DNA of 64,000 nt from Myxococcota bacterium (lineage in GTDB: Bacteria; Myxococcota_A; UBA9160; SMWR01): positions 186,001 to 250,000 of the forward strand of contig JBCCEW010000005.1 of NCBI GenBank assembly GCA_039030075.1, read 5' to 3'. The notes under the pieces were generated by a model. That model was not told the DNA's origin. It saw only the letters and a program-made list of their open reading frames with translations, and ran no database searches. This document shows positions 25,133 to 33,865 of this stretch, in pieces. The position numbers and the translations under genes are program-made. Each line of letters begins with the position of its first letter. Within the stretch, counting starts at the first letter, position 1.

Positions 25133-26065
25133 ATGCAGACCGAACCCGTGACCGCAGCGCCGGCCGAGACGGCCGTAGAGACCCAGGCCGCGGCCACCCA
25201 GCCGATCGCCGACGTGGTGCCGCCCACCACGCCGCTCGATCTCGTGGGCGTGAGCTCGGGCGAAGCACCGGCGGGCGAGGCACTCGCCTTCTTCAACCCG
25301 GATGCGTTGCCCCTGGCCCTGCTGCTGCTGCTGGGCGCCGCGATCGCCGTGCGGCTCGTGCATCGTCTCGCGAACGGCCTGGCCGATCGCATGACCGTCC
25401 ACCGGTTGGCGATCAAGCAGGGGGCGACGCTGGCTGGTTTCGCAATCTATGCGATCGGCGTCGTGGCGAGCATCGGCAGCGTCTTCGAGCTGTCGGCCCA
25501 GGCGCTCTTCGCCCTCTCCGGCACCCTGGCCGTCGCGGCCGGGTTCCTGCTGCGCGACGTCGCCGAGGCGATCGTGGCGGGACTCTCGATCCTGATCAGC
25601 CGCCCGTTCTCGGTGGGCGACCGGATCCAGTTCGGGGGGTACTACGGGGAGGTGAAGGACATCGGCTTGCGCACCGTGCGTCTCGTCACCCTCGACGACA
25701 ACCTGGTGACGATCCCGTCGAACAAGTTCCTCTCCGAGTCCGTCGCGAGCGCGAACGCGGGCGAGCTCGACTGCATGGTGGTGATGTCGTTCTACGTCGA
25801 CGCCGATGCAGACCACGATCGGGCCAGCCAGATCGTGCGCGACGCCGTGATGAGCTCGCGCTTCTGCTATCTGGGAAAGCCGATCTCGCTCCTGATCGGG
25901 ATGAAGCTCGTGGAGCAGCTGGGCGTCGTCATCGAGATCACGGCGAAGGCCTACGTGTTCGATGCGCGCCACGAGAAGGCCTTCGCGAGTGACGTCACCC
26001 AGCGGGTGTTGCGGGCGCTGCGCAAGGCCCAGATCGCGCTGCCGAGCGTCGCCCGCGCTGCTTGA
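25133..26065 (+). CDS. MscS-family mechanosensitive channel
   Basis: A 310-residue protein with a strong ribosome binding site (AGGAGG, 25122-25127). A polar, Ala/Thr/Pro-rich N-terminus of about 50 residues precedes three membrane helices (about 57-78, 97-120, 125-147). The pore-lining helix region (SGTLAVAAGFLLRDVAEAIVAG) and the beta domain (ISRPFSVGDRIQFGGYYGEVKDIGLRT, TIPSNKFLSESV) match MscS. Its chain is short, without the periplasmic extension of MscK, while the preceding gene supplies a similar extension on a separate ATPase-bearing protein. The two are almost certainly cotranscribed and probably form a complex. Confidence 0.92.
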   Translation: MQTEPVTAAPAETAVETQAAATQPIADVVPPTTPLDLVGVSSGEAPAGEALAFFNPDALPLALLLLLGAAIAVRLVHRLANGLADRMTVHRLAIKQGATLAGFAIYAIGVVASIGSVFELSAQALFALSGTLAVAAGFLLRDVAEAIVAGLSILISRPFSVGDRIQFGGYYGEVKDIGLRTVRLVTLDDNLVTIPSNKFLSESVASANAGELDCMVVMSFYVDADADHDRASQIVRDAVMSSRFCYLGKPISLLIGMKLVEQLGVVIEITAKAYVFDARHEKAFASDVTQRVLRALRKAQIALPSVARAA

Positions 26066-26104
26066 TCCGCACCCGCCGGCGGGCCTGGGGTAGGATGCCC
26101 CGCC

Positions 26105-27007
26105 ATGGAACACCCGATCCCTTTCTGCGGCAGCCCGCTCGATCGTGCGGCGCTCCAACGACGCGAGCGCGGCTGGGTCGACGCCCAGCTGAATGACGAC
26201 GCCAGCCGCTTCCTCCCCATCTGGCGCGGTCAACCGCTCATCAAGCAGGAGTCCCCGGCGCTGGCCTGGGCGAAGCGCGACTTCTTCGATGATCTCGAGA
26301 CGCCCGACCCGGTGCTGCTCGGTCTCGACGACGGCGTGCCCCACTTCGCCGTCGACGTGTCGAGCGTGGAGAAGCCCGACGACAGCTTCGGTCTGGAGGG
26401 CGTGGCCAGTTTCGGCGACCTGCGCGCGGCGGTGGCGACCCTGCCCGTGGCGGACGGGGCGATCGCTGCCCAGGCGCGCACGATGGTGGACTGGCACGGC
26501 CGTCACACCCACTGCGCCGTCTGTGGGGGCGCGACGCGTGCCGTGCAGGGCGGAGCACAGCGCGTGTGTGTCGACTGCGGGGCCGAGCACTTCCCGCGCA
26601 CCGACCCGGTGGCGATTGCGGTGGTCGTGCGTGACGACCAGTGTCTGCTCGGGCGCGGACCCGGCTGGCCCGAGGGCATGTTCTCGGCGCTGGCGGGCTT
26701 CGTCGAGGCGGGGGAATCGCTCGAGGAAGCGGTGCGACGCGAGGTGTTCGAAGAGGCGGGCGTGCGGGTCGGCGCCGTGGATTATCTGCACTACCAGCCC
26801 TGGCCGTTTCCCTCGTCGCTGATGCTCGGCTGCGTCGCGGAAGCCGAGACGACCGAGCTCCAGGTCGACGAAGTCGAGCTGGCCGAGGCGCGCTGGTTCT
26901 CGAAGCAAGCGCTGCGCGACGCGATCGACGGAAAGCCCAGCGAGGTCGGCGTCCCGCCGCCGATGGCGATCGCGCACCACCTGATCCGCCACTGGGTCCA
27001 TACGTGA
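26105..27007 (+). CDS. nudC: NAD(H)/NAD-capped RNA pyrophosphatase
   Basis: A 300-residue Nudix enzyme. A zinc ribbon (HCAVCGG and CVDCGAEHFPRTDP) is followed by the Nudix box GFVEAGESLEEAVRREVFEE and the NudC-specific YQPWPFPSSLM motif that distinguishes NAD(H)-specific members. Family members cleave NADH to NMNH and AMP and remove NAD caps from RNA. The N-terminal about 100 residues are the usual divergent NudC domain. It stands 39 bases after the channel gene. Confidence 0.94.
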   Translation: MEHPIPFCGSPLDRAALQRRERGWVDAQLNDDASRFLPIWRGQPLIKQESPALAWAKRDFFDDLETPDPVLLGLDDGVPHFAVDVSSVEKPDDSFGLEGVASFGDLRAAVATLPVADGAIAAQARTMVDWHGRHTHCAVCGGATRAVQGGAQRVCVDCGAEHFPRTDPVAIAVVVRDDQCLLGRGPGWPEGMFSALAGFVEAGESLEEAVRREVFEEAGVRVGAVDYLHYQPWPFPSSLMLGCVAEAETTELQVDEVELAEARWFSKQALRDAIDGKPSEVGVPPPMAIAHHLIRHWVHT

Positions 27008-27059
27008 GCCCGGTGCGGGGCGGTCGCGGGAGTCCTTCCGCCTCGCCCGAGTGCGCGCG

Positions 27060-27734
27060 ATGAGCACGCCGAAGCCGCCGTCGCCCAGCAACCACGCCAA
27101 CATCGCCGGGCGCGAGGAGCCGCTGCGCGCCCTCACCGACGCGGTGCGAACGCTGGTGCGGGTCGTCACGACCAACACCGGTGATCGCGCCTGGACCGAA
27201 GCCGCGGCCCGCGACGTCGCGTCCCTCGCGGAGCGCCTCTCCGAGGGGCTCCCCGACGAAGCGCCGCCGCGCTACGGCGCCCTGCGCGCGCCCGAGACCA
27301 GCGAACAACTCTTCCCCTATGACCCGGTGCTCGGCCCCTACAACCCGCTGGCGCTGCCGGTCGAGGTCGACTGGGAGCCACCGAAAGCGGTGGGCCGCGC
27401 CGTCTTCGATACGCCCTACGAGGGCCCGCCGGGCTGCGTGCACGGTGCCGTGATCGCCGCCGTCTTCGATCAGGTGTTCAACGTCGCCAACATCTTCAGC
27501 GGTCAGGCCGGGCCGACCGCGAATCTGTCGCTGCGCTATCGACGACCCACGCCGCTCGACCGCCCGCTGCGCTTCGAAGCCTGGGTCGAAGGGGTCGAGG
27601 GCCGCCGCCTGACCAGTCGGGGGGCGCTGCTGTGCGCCGACGAAGTCACGGTCGAGGCAGAGGGTCTCTTCATCGTGACCGACGCCTCGCGGATTCTCGA
27701 CGGCCTCGCCGAGAACCGCAGCCGCGTCCGTTAG
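27060..27734 (+). CDS. PaaI-like hotdog-fold thioesterase
   Basis: A 224-residue protein. The C-terminal half (about 105-215) has a hotdog pattern: a long helix beginning GCVHGAVIAAVFDQVFN, a strand block (ANLSLRYRRPTPLD) and a final strand pair. The His-Gly before the helix corresponds to the HGG motif of acyl-CoA thioesterases. The N-terminal 100 residues are not recognised. The ATG at 27060 is preferred; an in-frame GTG lies at 27051. A thioesterase role is inferred from fold only. Confidence 0.7.
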   Translation: MSTPKPPSPSNHANIAGREEPLRALTDAVRTLVRVVTTNTGDRAWTEAAARDVASLAERLSEGLPDEAPPRYGALRAPETSEQLFPYDPVLGPYNPLALPVEVDWEPPKAVGRAVFDTPYEGPPGCVHGAVIAAVFDQVFNVANIFSGQAGPTANLSLRYRRPTPLDRPLRFEAWVEGVEGRRLTSRGALLCADEVTVEAEGLFIVTDASRILDGLAENRSRVR

Positions 27735-27741
27735 GCGCGCG

Positions 27742-28857
27742 TCAGCGATCGGTGCGCGCCAGGTCGATTTCCCCGGACAGCACCTCGGCCCAGCTGGCGG
27801 CCGCGAGCTGGGTGGCGCGCGCGTTCCAGTGCGAGTCATCCGGGAGGTAGAGATAGGGCCAGCGCGATGCCTCGAAGGCGCGCGAGAGGTCCACCACTTC
27901 GACGCCGCGTGCGCGCACACCGGCGAGCAGCTGCTCGAGGAACGGCGGGGTCGGTCGGGCACGCCGCTCGGCCTCGGGGAAGAGCTCGGGGTAGATCGTG
28001 CCCGACTCCGGAACCGGACTGAAGACGAAGCGGACGCCCGCCTGGCGCAGGACATGGGAGAGTGCGGCCACCATCTCGATGCACTGGGCGACGTCCCGCG
28101 CCTCCGGCGGCGTCGTGAGGCCCTGGTCGACGAGGTCGAGGGCCAGCACCTGTTCGCCCGAGGGCAGCGTGCGCAGCAGGGGGTCGCCCCGCCAACGGGC
28201 GAGGGCTCCTTGCAGGGCGAAGCGTGACTCGCGCACCAACCCGTTGTCCCGGTTGAGGCGTTCGGCGACGCGACCGAGCGATGCCTCGACCGCGGCGCCC
28301 GCGGTCTGGACGGATTCGAACAGCCCCGGTTCTGCCTCGTCCGGGGGGCGGAAGAAGAGCGGACGCGGCGCGATCCCCCGGGCGACGGGCGCCCAGATGA
28401 CCACGTCGGGGGGCTGGCGTCCGAAGCGGGGCTCGCGCAGGAACAGGGCCGGCGCGTTCAGATTCTCGCCGGCGAAGTTGTAGACGGGCACGCCGAGCGC
28501 CGCGCTCAGCCGGGCCGTGACCGTCTCGTCGTCCGAGAGTCCCGCACCCGCGACGTAGGAGTCTCCGATGACGACGATCCGCGGGTGGGTCTCGGCCTCC
28601 AGGTTGCGGTAGCCGAAGCGGTCGGTGGTGAACGCCGTGTCCCGAGGCGCCTGCCAGGCGCGGTTCCAGGTGCGGTAGCCGAGATCGCCGATCTCCTGCA
28701 TGACGATCCGGCGCTCGGGCGCGAAGCGATGCTGGTCCGGATCGTAGAGATGCTCCCAGGCGCGAAACTCGGGCGCATCGAAGCGCACCAGCGAGACCGC
28801 GCCGAGCGCGGTCCACAGCGCGAGGAAGACGAGGACGAAGCGTCGTGCGTCGTTCAC
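27742..28857 (-). CDS. AlgJ/AlgX-like SGNH acetyltransferase partner
   Basis: A 371-residue protein with an N-terminal anchor helix (about 7-24) and an SGNH-hydrolase-like domain. The nucleophile block is GDSYVAGAGLSDDE, and the Asp/His pair lies in DDSHWN near residue 340. In alginate and related systems such proteins receive acetyl groups from the membrane O-acyltransferase and place them on a periplasmic polysaccharide. The gene starts 9 bases after the AlgI-like gene (GTG start), so the two form a cassette. No polysaccharide synthase or glycosyltransferase genes are beside it, so the acceptor is unknown. Confidence 0.8.
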   Translation of the reverse strand: MNDARRFVLVFLALWTALGAVSLVRFDAPEFRAWEHLYDPDQHRFAPERRIVMQEIGDLGYRTWNRAWQAPRDTAFTTDRFGYRNLEAETHPRIVVIGDSYVAGAGLSDDETVTARLSAALGVPVYNFAGENLNAPALFLREPRFGRQPPDVVIWAPVARGIAPRPLFFRPPDEAEPGLFESVQTAGAAVEASLGRVAERLNRDNGLVRESRFALQGALARWRGDPLLRTLPSGEQVLALDLVDQGLTTPPEARDVAQCIEMVAALSHVLRQAGVRFVFSPVPESGTIYPELFPEAERRARPTPPFLEQLLAGVRARGVEVVDLSRAFEASRWPYLYLPDDSHWNARATQLAAASWAEVLSGEIDLARTDR

Positions 28858-28866
28858 CGCTTCCCC

Positions 28867-30228
28867 CTAGAACCGGAAGTAGAGGAAGGGGGAGGGGTCG
28901 AGGTTGCCGTAGCCCACGAGCAGGGCGGCCACGAAGAGGGAGGCCACGATCCAGGCGTCGCGCACGCGAAAGCGTGGCCGTTCGGCGAGAACGAGCGGTG
29001 GCATCCAGACGAGGGCCAGGAAGACGCCGACCCCGAGCACGCGCGGCAGGTCGGCCTGTCCCCAGCCCGAGAGTCCGGCCATCGCGCTCCACCAGATCAC
29101 CGTCTCGCCGAAGGTCTCCAGCTTGAACGGCGTCCACGCGAGGACGACCGCGACGAACACGAGGGCGCGGCGCACTGCGAGCGGGGGCACCGCCACCACG
29201 CCGCGCAGCGCGCGTTCGATCCCGAGCAGCGCGCCGTGAAGGCCGCCCCAGAGCACGAAGTTCCAGCTCGCCCCGTGCCAGAGCCCGCCGAGCAGCATCG
29301 TCACGGCGAGGTTCACGGCGGTGCGCAGTGCGCCGCGGCGGTTGCCGCCGAGGGGGATGTAGAGGTAATCGCGCAGCCACGATGACAGCGTGATGTGCCA
29401 GCGCCGCCAGAAGTCGGAGAAGGACGTGGCGCGGTAGGGTGCGTCGAAGTTGCGCGGGAGCTCGAAGCCGAACAGGCGTCCGAGTCCAACGGCCATGTCC
29501 GAGTAGCCCGAGAAGTCGAAGTAGATCTGGCCCGCGAAGAGCAGCATCGCGAGCCAGGCGTCGAAGAAGCCCGGCGAGCCCGCCGCAAAGAGCGGAGCGG
29601 CGAGCGCTGCGAGCGTATCCGCAACGAGGAGTTTCTTGGCGAGGCCCACCACGAAGGTGTAGAGGCCCGACGCGAAACGCTCGACGTCGTGCTCTCGTTC
29701 GCGCAGCTGCGACTCGAGGTGGGAGAAGCGCACGATCGGACCCGCGATGAGCTGCGGGAACATCGTGACGTACGCGGCGAAGTCGACGATCGAGCGCACC
29801 CGCTGGATACGACCCCGGTAGAGGTCGATCGTGTAGCTCATCGACTGGAACGTGTAGAAGGAGATGCCGATCGGGAGCGCCGCCTCGAGGAGCGGGACCT
29901 GCCCTTCCCCGAAGAGCGCGCGGAGATTCAGCGTGAGAAATCCGGCGTACTTGAAGAAGGCGAGGATGCCGAGGTTCACGCCCAGCGAGAGCAGGAGCCA
30001 ACGCTTTCGCGCCCGCGCGCCTTCGGCCCGCGCCAATCCTTCGCCGGCCGCGTAGTCGACCAGCACTGACAGCCACAGTAGGGGCAGGAAGCGCAGGCTC
30101 GAGCTCGCGTAGAAGAGGCTGCTCGCGACGAAGAGCCAGCCGTTGCGCGCCCGCGCCGGCAGCGCGTAGTAGACCCCCAGCGCAACCGGCAGGAACGCGT
30201 ACAGGAACGCGAAATCGAAGAAGAGCAC
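28867..30228 (-). CDS. MBOAT-family O-acyltransferase (AlgI-like)
   Basis: A 453-residue polytopic protein with about 11 hydrophobic segments. The MBOAT core is visible: SFYTFQSMSYTIDLYRG, FPQLIAGPIVR, YFDFSGYSDMAVGLGRLFGF, FWRRWHITLSSWLRDYLYIPLGG and the catalytic histidine segment GGLWHGASWNF. It should move acetyl groups across the inner membrane for use by the following AlgJ-like protein. GTG start close to an AGGAG. An 18-base palindrome lies between it and tatC. Confidence 0.93.
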   Translation of the reverse strand: MLFFDFAFLYAFLPVALGVYYALPARARNGWLFVASSLFYASSSLRFLPLLWLSVLVDYAAGEGLARAEGARARKRWLLLSLGVNLGILAFFKYAGFLTLNLRALFGEGQVPLLEAALPIGISFYTFQSMSYTIDLYRGRIQRVRSIVDFAAYVTMFPQLIAGPIVRFSHLESQLREREHDVERFASGLYTFVVGLAKKLLVADTLAALAAPLFAAGSPGFFDAWLAMLLFAGQIYFDFSGYSDMAVGLGRLFGFELPRNFDAPYRATSFSDFWRRWHITLSSWLRDYLYIPLGGNRRGALRTAVNLAVTMLLGGLWHGASWNFVLWGGLHGALLGIERALRGVVAVPPLAVRRALVFVAVVLAWTPFKLETFGETVIWWSAMAGLSGWGQADLPRVLGVGVFLALVWMPPLVLAERPRFRVRDAWIVASLFVAALLVGYGNLDPSPFLYFRF

Positions 30229-30313
30229 GTCTCCTGGATCGGCAGGGTTCCGTGGTCGCTGGAGCCGGCTGCAGGCGCCCGTGTCGTTCCGGCGAGGGGA
30301 AGAGCACCCATGT

Positions 30314-30331
30314 CGCGCCGCTAGCGGCGCG
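30314..30331. repeat. 18-base perfect palindrome between tatC and the AlgI-like gene
   Basis: CGCGCCGCTAGCGGCGCG is fully symmetric and lies six bases beyond the tatC stop on the minus strand. It lacks a T-tract, so it may stabilise transcript ends or be a binding site rather than an intrinsic terminator. Confidence 0.45.
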
Positions 30332-30336
30332 GCGGA

Positions 30337-31101
30337 TCAGGACCCGGAGGCCTGGGGACCGGCTTCCTCGACGTCGGAGCGGCGGGTCGCGCCGAAGATG
30401 TACGCGACGCCCACGCCCACCAGGTAGAGCAGGACCATCGGGATGCCCAGGAAGACCTGGCTCACCCAATCCGGCGGCGTGAGGATCGCCGCGACGACGA
30501 AGACGATGACGACTGCATAGGGCGTGCCGCGCCAGAGGGTGGCGGCATCGACGATGCCCGTGATCGACAGGAAGAACACGAAGACGGGCATCTCGAAAGC
30601 GATGCCAAAGGCGAGGAAGAGGCGCGTCGTCAGCGCGAAGACCTCGCGCATCGTCCACGCGGATTGCACGAACTCGCTGTCGAAGTTCGTGAAGAAGTCG
30701 AACATCAGCGGGAACACCTGGCTGTACCCGAAGATCGCTCCGCCCACGAAGAGGAAGGTCGAGACCACCACGAACGGGACGATCGCGTTCTTCTCGCTGG
30801 GGTAGAGGCCCGGCGCGACGAAGCCCCAGATGTGCCAGAAGATCACGGGTAGGGCGAAGATGAAGCCCGCGAGCAACGCGCATTTGAGATAGGTGAAGAA
30901 GATCTCGGTGGGCGCGATCGCCTGCAGGGTGCGCTCGCCTTCGCCGAGCGCCTCGACGGCGGGTGCGAGCAGCCAAGCGAAGATCTGCTCGCTGAAGTTC
31001 CAGGCGCCCGCCGCGCCGATCACCCACGCGGCCAGGATCCAGATCAGGCGGTTGCGCAGCTCGGCGAGATGCTCCGTGATCGGAAGCTTGGTCTCATCCA
31101 T
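30337..31101 (-). CDS. tatC: Sec-independent protein translocase TatC
   Basis: A 254-residue protein with six membrane helices. It opens with PITEHLAELRNRLIW, the family signature, and contains the conserved FFTYLKCALLAGFIFALPVIFWHIWGFVAPGLYPSEK block that recognises twin-arginine signal peptides. It overlaps tatB by 8 bases. No tatA gene is in the window. Confidence 0.96.
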   Translation of the reverse strand: MDETKLPITEHLAELRNRLIWILAAWVIGAAGAWNFSEQIFAWLLAPAVEALGEGERTLQAIAPTEIFFTYLKCALLAGFIFALPVIFWHIWGFVAPGLYPSEKNAIVPFVVVSTFLFVGGAIFGYSQVFPLMFDFFTNFDSEFVQSAWTMREVFALTTRLFLAFGIAFEMPVFVFFLSITGIVDAATLWRGTPYAVVIVFVVAAILTPPDWVSQVFLGIPMVLLYLVGVGVAYIFGATRRSDVEEAGPQASGS

Positions 31102-31444
31102 CTTGGGCGGTGCCCGACGCCGGCTTCGCAGGGCTCGCCGACGCCGCTTGCGTGGATTCTGCCGGTGCCGGTTGTGCGGAGCCCGCGCTCGCCTGCGCCG
31201 CTTCGGTGCTGACCGGCCCGTCGGTGGGCGGCGGGCTGGGCGTGGCTGGTTCGAGCGGCGGCGGTTCGATTCGCGCCTCTTCCGTGACGCTCATGAACTC
31301 GCGGCGCATCTCATTCGAGGCGCGACGGAACTCCGCCATGCTCTTGCCGAGCGAACGCGCCAGTTCGGGGAGGCGCTTCGGTCCGAGCACCACCAAACCG
31401 ATCACGAACACCACCATCAGCTCGGTCATGCCGATGCCGAACAT
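31094..31444 (-). CDS. tatB: Sec-independent protein translocase TatB/TatA
   Basis: A 116-residue protein with the typical short N-terminal membrane helix (MFGIGMTELMVVFVIGLVVL), the GPKRLPELARSLGK hinge and amphipathic helix, then an Ala/Ser/Pro-rich tail. The acidic residue after MFGIGMT favours TatB over TatA. Because no separate TatA is seen here, it could serve both roles or TatA may be elsewhere. Confidence 0.88.
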   Translation of the reverse strand: MFGIGMTELMVVFVIGLVVLGPKRLPELARSLGKSMAEFRRASNEMRREFMSVTEEARIEPPPLEPATPSPPPTDGPVSTEAAQASAGSAQPAPAESTQAASASPAKPASGTAQDG

Positions 31445-31541
31445 GGGAACAGCGTAGCCTCCAAAGCGATTGTGGGCCGCGGGGCGGGTGCAGGACCGCG
31501 AGGCGCCTGGACGGCCATCGACGCTCCTCTCCCGTGGTCTC

Positions 31542-31555
31542 GTGACCCGGGTCAC
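31542..31555. repeat. 14-base perfect palindrome upstream of tatB
   Basis: GTGACCCGGGTCAC is symmetric over its full length and lies about 100 bases before the tatB start and 53 bases past the stop of the oxidoreductase gene. Its size suits a dimeric repressor site; no partner can be named. Confidence 0.4.
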
Positions 31556-31608
31556 CCTCGCACGGCTCCTCAAGGCATCGGAATCGTGCAGGAAAACTGG
31601 AGCGGTGT

Positions 31609-33735
31609 TCAGACCTCCAGGGCGGCGTCGAAGCCGGCCCGGATCGCGCCGTGGATGTAGCCCACCCCGTCCGCGTCACCGATCACGCGCACCTCGGGAA
31701 CGTGCGGCGCGATCGCGTCGGCCAGCGAGCGCTTTCCCGAGACGCCGGTAGCGACCACGACCGCATCCGCAGGCCAGCGATCCGACTTCTCGTCGTGCTC
31801 GACCACTACGGCGTCCGGTTCGATCCGAACCAGCCGGGTGCGGGCCCGCAGCGTCACGCCGTGCGTGCGCAGCTCGTCGAGGATCCGCCAACGCCGGGGC
31901 ATCGCCATCTCGGGGGCGAAGTCGCGGCCCTCCTCGAGGACCGTGACTTCCCGCCCGCGTTCCGCGAGGAACTCGGCCAGCTCGAGGCCAACCAGACCGC
32001 CGCCGAGGACGGTGACCCGCTTGCCGAGGGGCATCCAGCGCTTCGAGAGTTCGCGCAGCTGGCTGGCGCTGTCGGTGACGCCGAGGGCCCGCCCGGCACG
32101 CACTGCTGCGCGCTGGGCCCAGCCGAGCTTCTGACCGGCGGCTTCGGCGCCCGCGTCGCCGGTCAACAGGCCGCGCAGGTCGTCGCCGCTGAAGACGTGG
32201 TCGCCGTCGGCCCCGGGGACGTCGGGCAGTGCGCGTTCCGCACCGGTGGCGACCAGCACGATGTCCGGTGTCTGCCCTCGAATCCATTCGGGCGTGGCTT
32301 CGGTATCGAGATGGATCGTCGAACCTGCTGCGCGTGCCTCGGCCGCGAGCCAGTTGGCGAGGCGCTCGTTCGGTTCGTAGACGAGTCCCGCAAAGAAGAG
32401 GGTGCCCCCGAGCCGGGACTGCTTCTCGCAGAGGGTCACTCGGTGTCCGCGCAGCGACGCGACGCGCGCGGCCTCGAGTCCGGCGGGCCCACCTCCGACG
32501 ACGAGCACGTGCTTGGGCTCGGCGACAGGGGTCCCGAGCCTCGGGACCACCTCGTGTTCGCGACCGGTCTCCGCGTTCACCGAGCAGATCACCGGGCGAT
32601 CGAAGAAGGCCTGGGCCACGCACTGGTAGCAATAGATGCAGGGGCGGACGCGCTCCGGGGTTCCCTCGGCCAACTTCCGCGGGAGGTCCGGGTCGGCGAG
32701 CAGCTTGCGCGCCATGGCGACGAAGTCGGCACCGCCGTCGGCGATCACCCGATCGGCCACGTCGCTCTCGACGCGCCCGACGGCGATCACCGGCACCGAT
32801 ACGCAACCCTTCACTGCCTTGGCGTAGTCGAGGTAGGCGCCCGCGCGATCGACGAGCGGTCCGTCGGTGAAGCCCGCACCACTCGTCGGGTCGGCGTAGG
32901 CGCTGACGTGAATTGCGTCGGCGCCCGCCGCTTCGGCGACCTGAGCGGTCTGCAGCGCTTCCTCGAGTTCGATCCCACCCGGGATCCGGTACTCCTTCGC
33001 GTCGATGCGACACCAGACGGCGACGCGACCCTCGGTGCGCGCCTTGATGGCCGTGATCACTTCGGCGAGCAAGCGAGAGCGCGCACCGTGGTCGCCGCCA
33101 TACGCGTCCTCGCGGAAGTTCCAGGCAGGCGACAGGAACGAGGACAGGATGTAGCCGTGCGCGGCGTGGATCTCGATGCCGTCGAAGCCCGCGCGTTCGA
33201 CGCGCGCGGCTGCGTCAGCGAAGCACTCGACCAGTTCGTCGAGGTCTTCGGGGGTGGCTTCATGGTACTCGGGCTTCTTGCCGCCGGAGGCCGCGATCAT
33301 CGCTTCGAGCTCGACGCGCGTGACCTGCCCGGCCATGTCCATCGCGCCGTGGAAGCGCGGCACCGACGGAACCAGCAGTGCGCGTCCTTCCGCCGTGTCG
33401 ACGCGCGACGTCTTCCCATGGTGGGTGAACTGCACGGCCGCCTTCGCCCCCTCGGCGTGGATCGCAGCGGCGAGCTTCGTGAGGCCCGGGAGGAAGCGGT
33501 CGTCCGAGAGCCCGATCTGCGAGGCCGCGGTCGCGCCGCGCGGATAGGCGACCGCCGAAGTCTCGAGCACGATGCAACCGGCGCCACCCCGTGCGCGCGC
33601 GGCGTAGTAGGCGATCTGGCGATCGTTGACGAAGCCACCCTCGTCGCCCAGCTCCGCTCCCATCGCGGCCATCAGGATCCGGTTCGAGAGCTCCATCGGG
33701 CCGATCCGTCCCGGCGCCATCAGGTGTTCGTGCAC
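31609..33735 (-). CDS. Old Yellow Enzyme-family oxidoreductase, 2,4-dienoyl-CoA reductase type
   Basis: A 708-residue flavo-iron-sulfur enzyme. Residues about 1-370 form an FMN-binding TIM barrel (MAAMGAELGDEGGF, GFDGIEIHAAHGY, FVAMARKLLADPDL). The linker CIYCYQC with a further Cys at PVIC supplies a 4Fe-4S site, and residues about 395-700 are a FAD/NAD(P)H module (VVGGGPAGLEAARV, VLGGGLVGLELAEF). This order matches FadH, trimethylamine dehydrogenase and bile-acid or enoate reductases. The substrate is not evident. It is a single gene, about 120 bases from the pseudo-regulator. Confidence 0.88.
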   Translation of the reverse strand: MHEHLMAPGRIGPMELSNRILMAAMGAELGDEGGFVNDRQIAYYAARARGGAGCIVLETSAVAYPRGATAASQIGLSDDRFLPGLTKLAAAIHAEGAKAAVQFTHHGKTSRVDTAEGRALLVPSVPRFHGAMDMAGQVTRVELEAMIAASGGKKPEYHEATPEDLDELVECFADAAARVERAGFDGIEIHAAHGYILSSFLSPAWNFREDAYGGDHGARSRLLAEVITAIKARTEGRVAVWCRIDAKEYRIPGGIELEEALQTAQVAEAAGADAIHVSAYADPTSGAGFTDGPLVDRAGAYLDYAKAVKGCVSVPVIAVGRVESDVADRVIADGGADFVAMARKLLADPDLPRKLAEGTPERVRPCIYCYQCVAQAFFDRPVICSVNAETGREHEVVPRLGTPVAEPKHVLVVGGGPAGLEAARVASLRGHRVTLCEKQSRLGGTLFFAGLVYEPNERLANWLAAEARAAGSTIHLDTEATPEWIRGQTPDIVLVATGAERALPDVPGADGDHVFSGDDLRGLLTGDAGAEAAGQKLGWAQRAAVRAGRALGVTDSASQLRELSKRWMPLGKRVTVLGGGLVGLELAEFLAERGREVTVLEEGRDFAPEMAMPRRWRILDELRTHGVTLRARTRLVRIEPDAVVVEHDEKSDRWPADAVVVATGVSGKRSLADAIAPHVPEVRVIGDADGVGYIHGAIRAGFDAALEV

Positions 33736-33865
33736 GCCACGCTCCGTCGGGGGCGCGCGCAGTGGGACTACCGCGCGCGGACGCTCATGATGCGCCAGCC
33801 GAGCCCAGCGTCGCCCGGTTTCTTGGACCGGTGCGCCTGACGATCGCGCCCGCCGGGCCCCCGAT

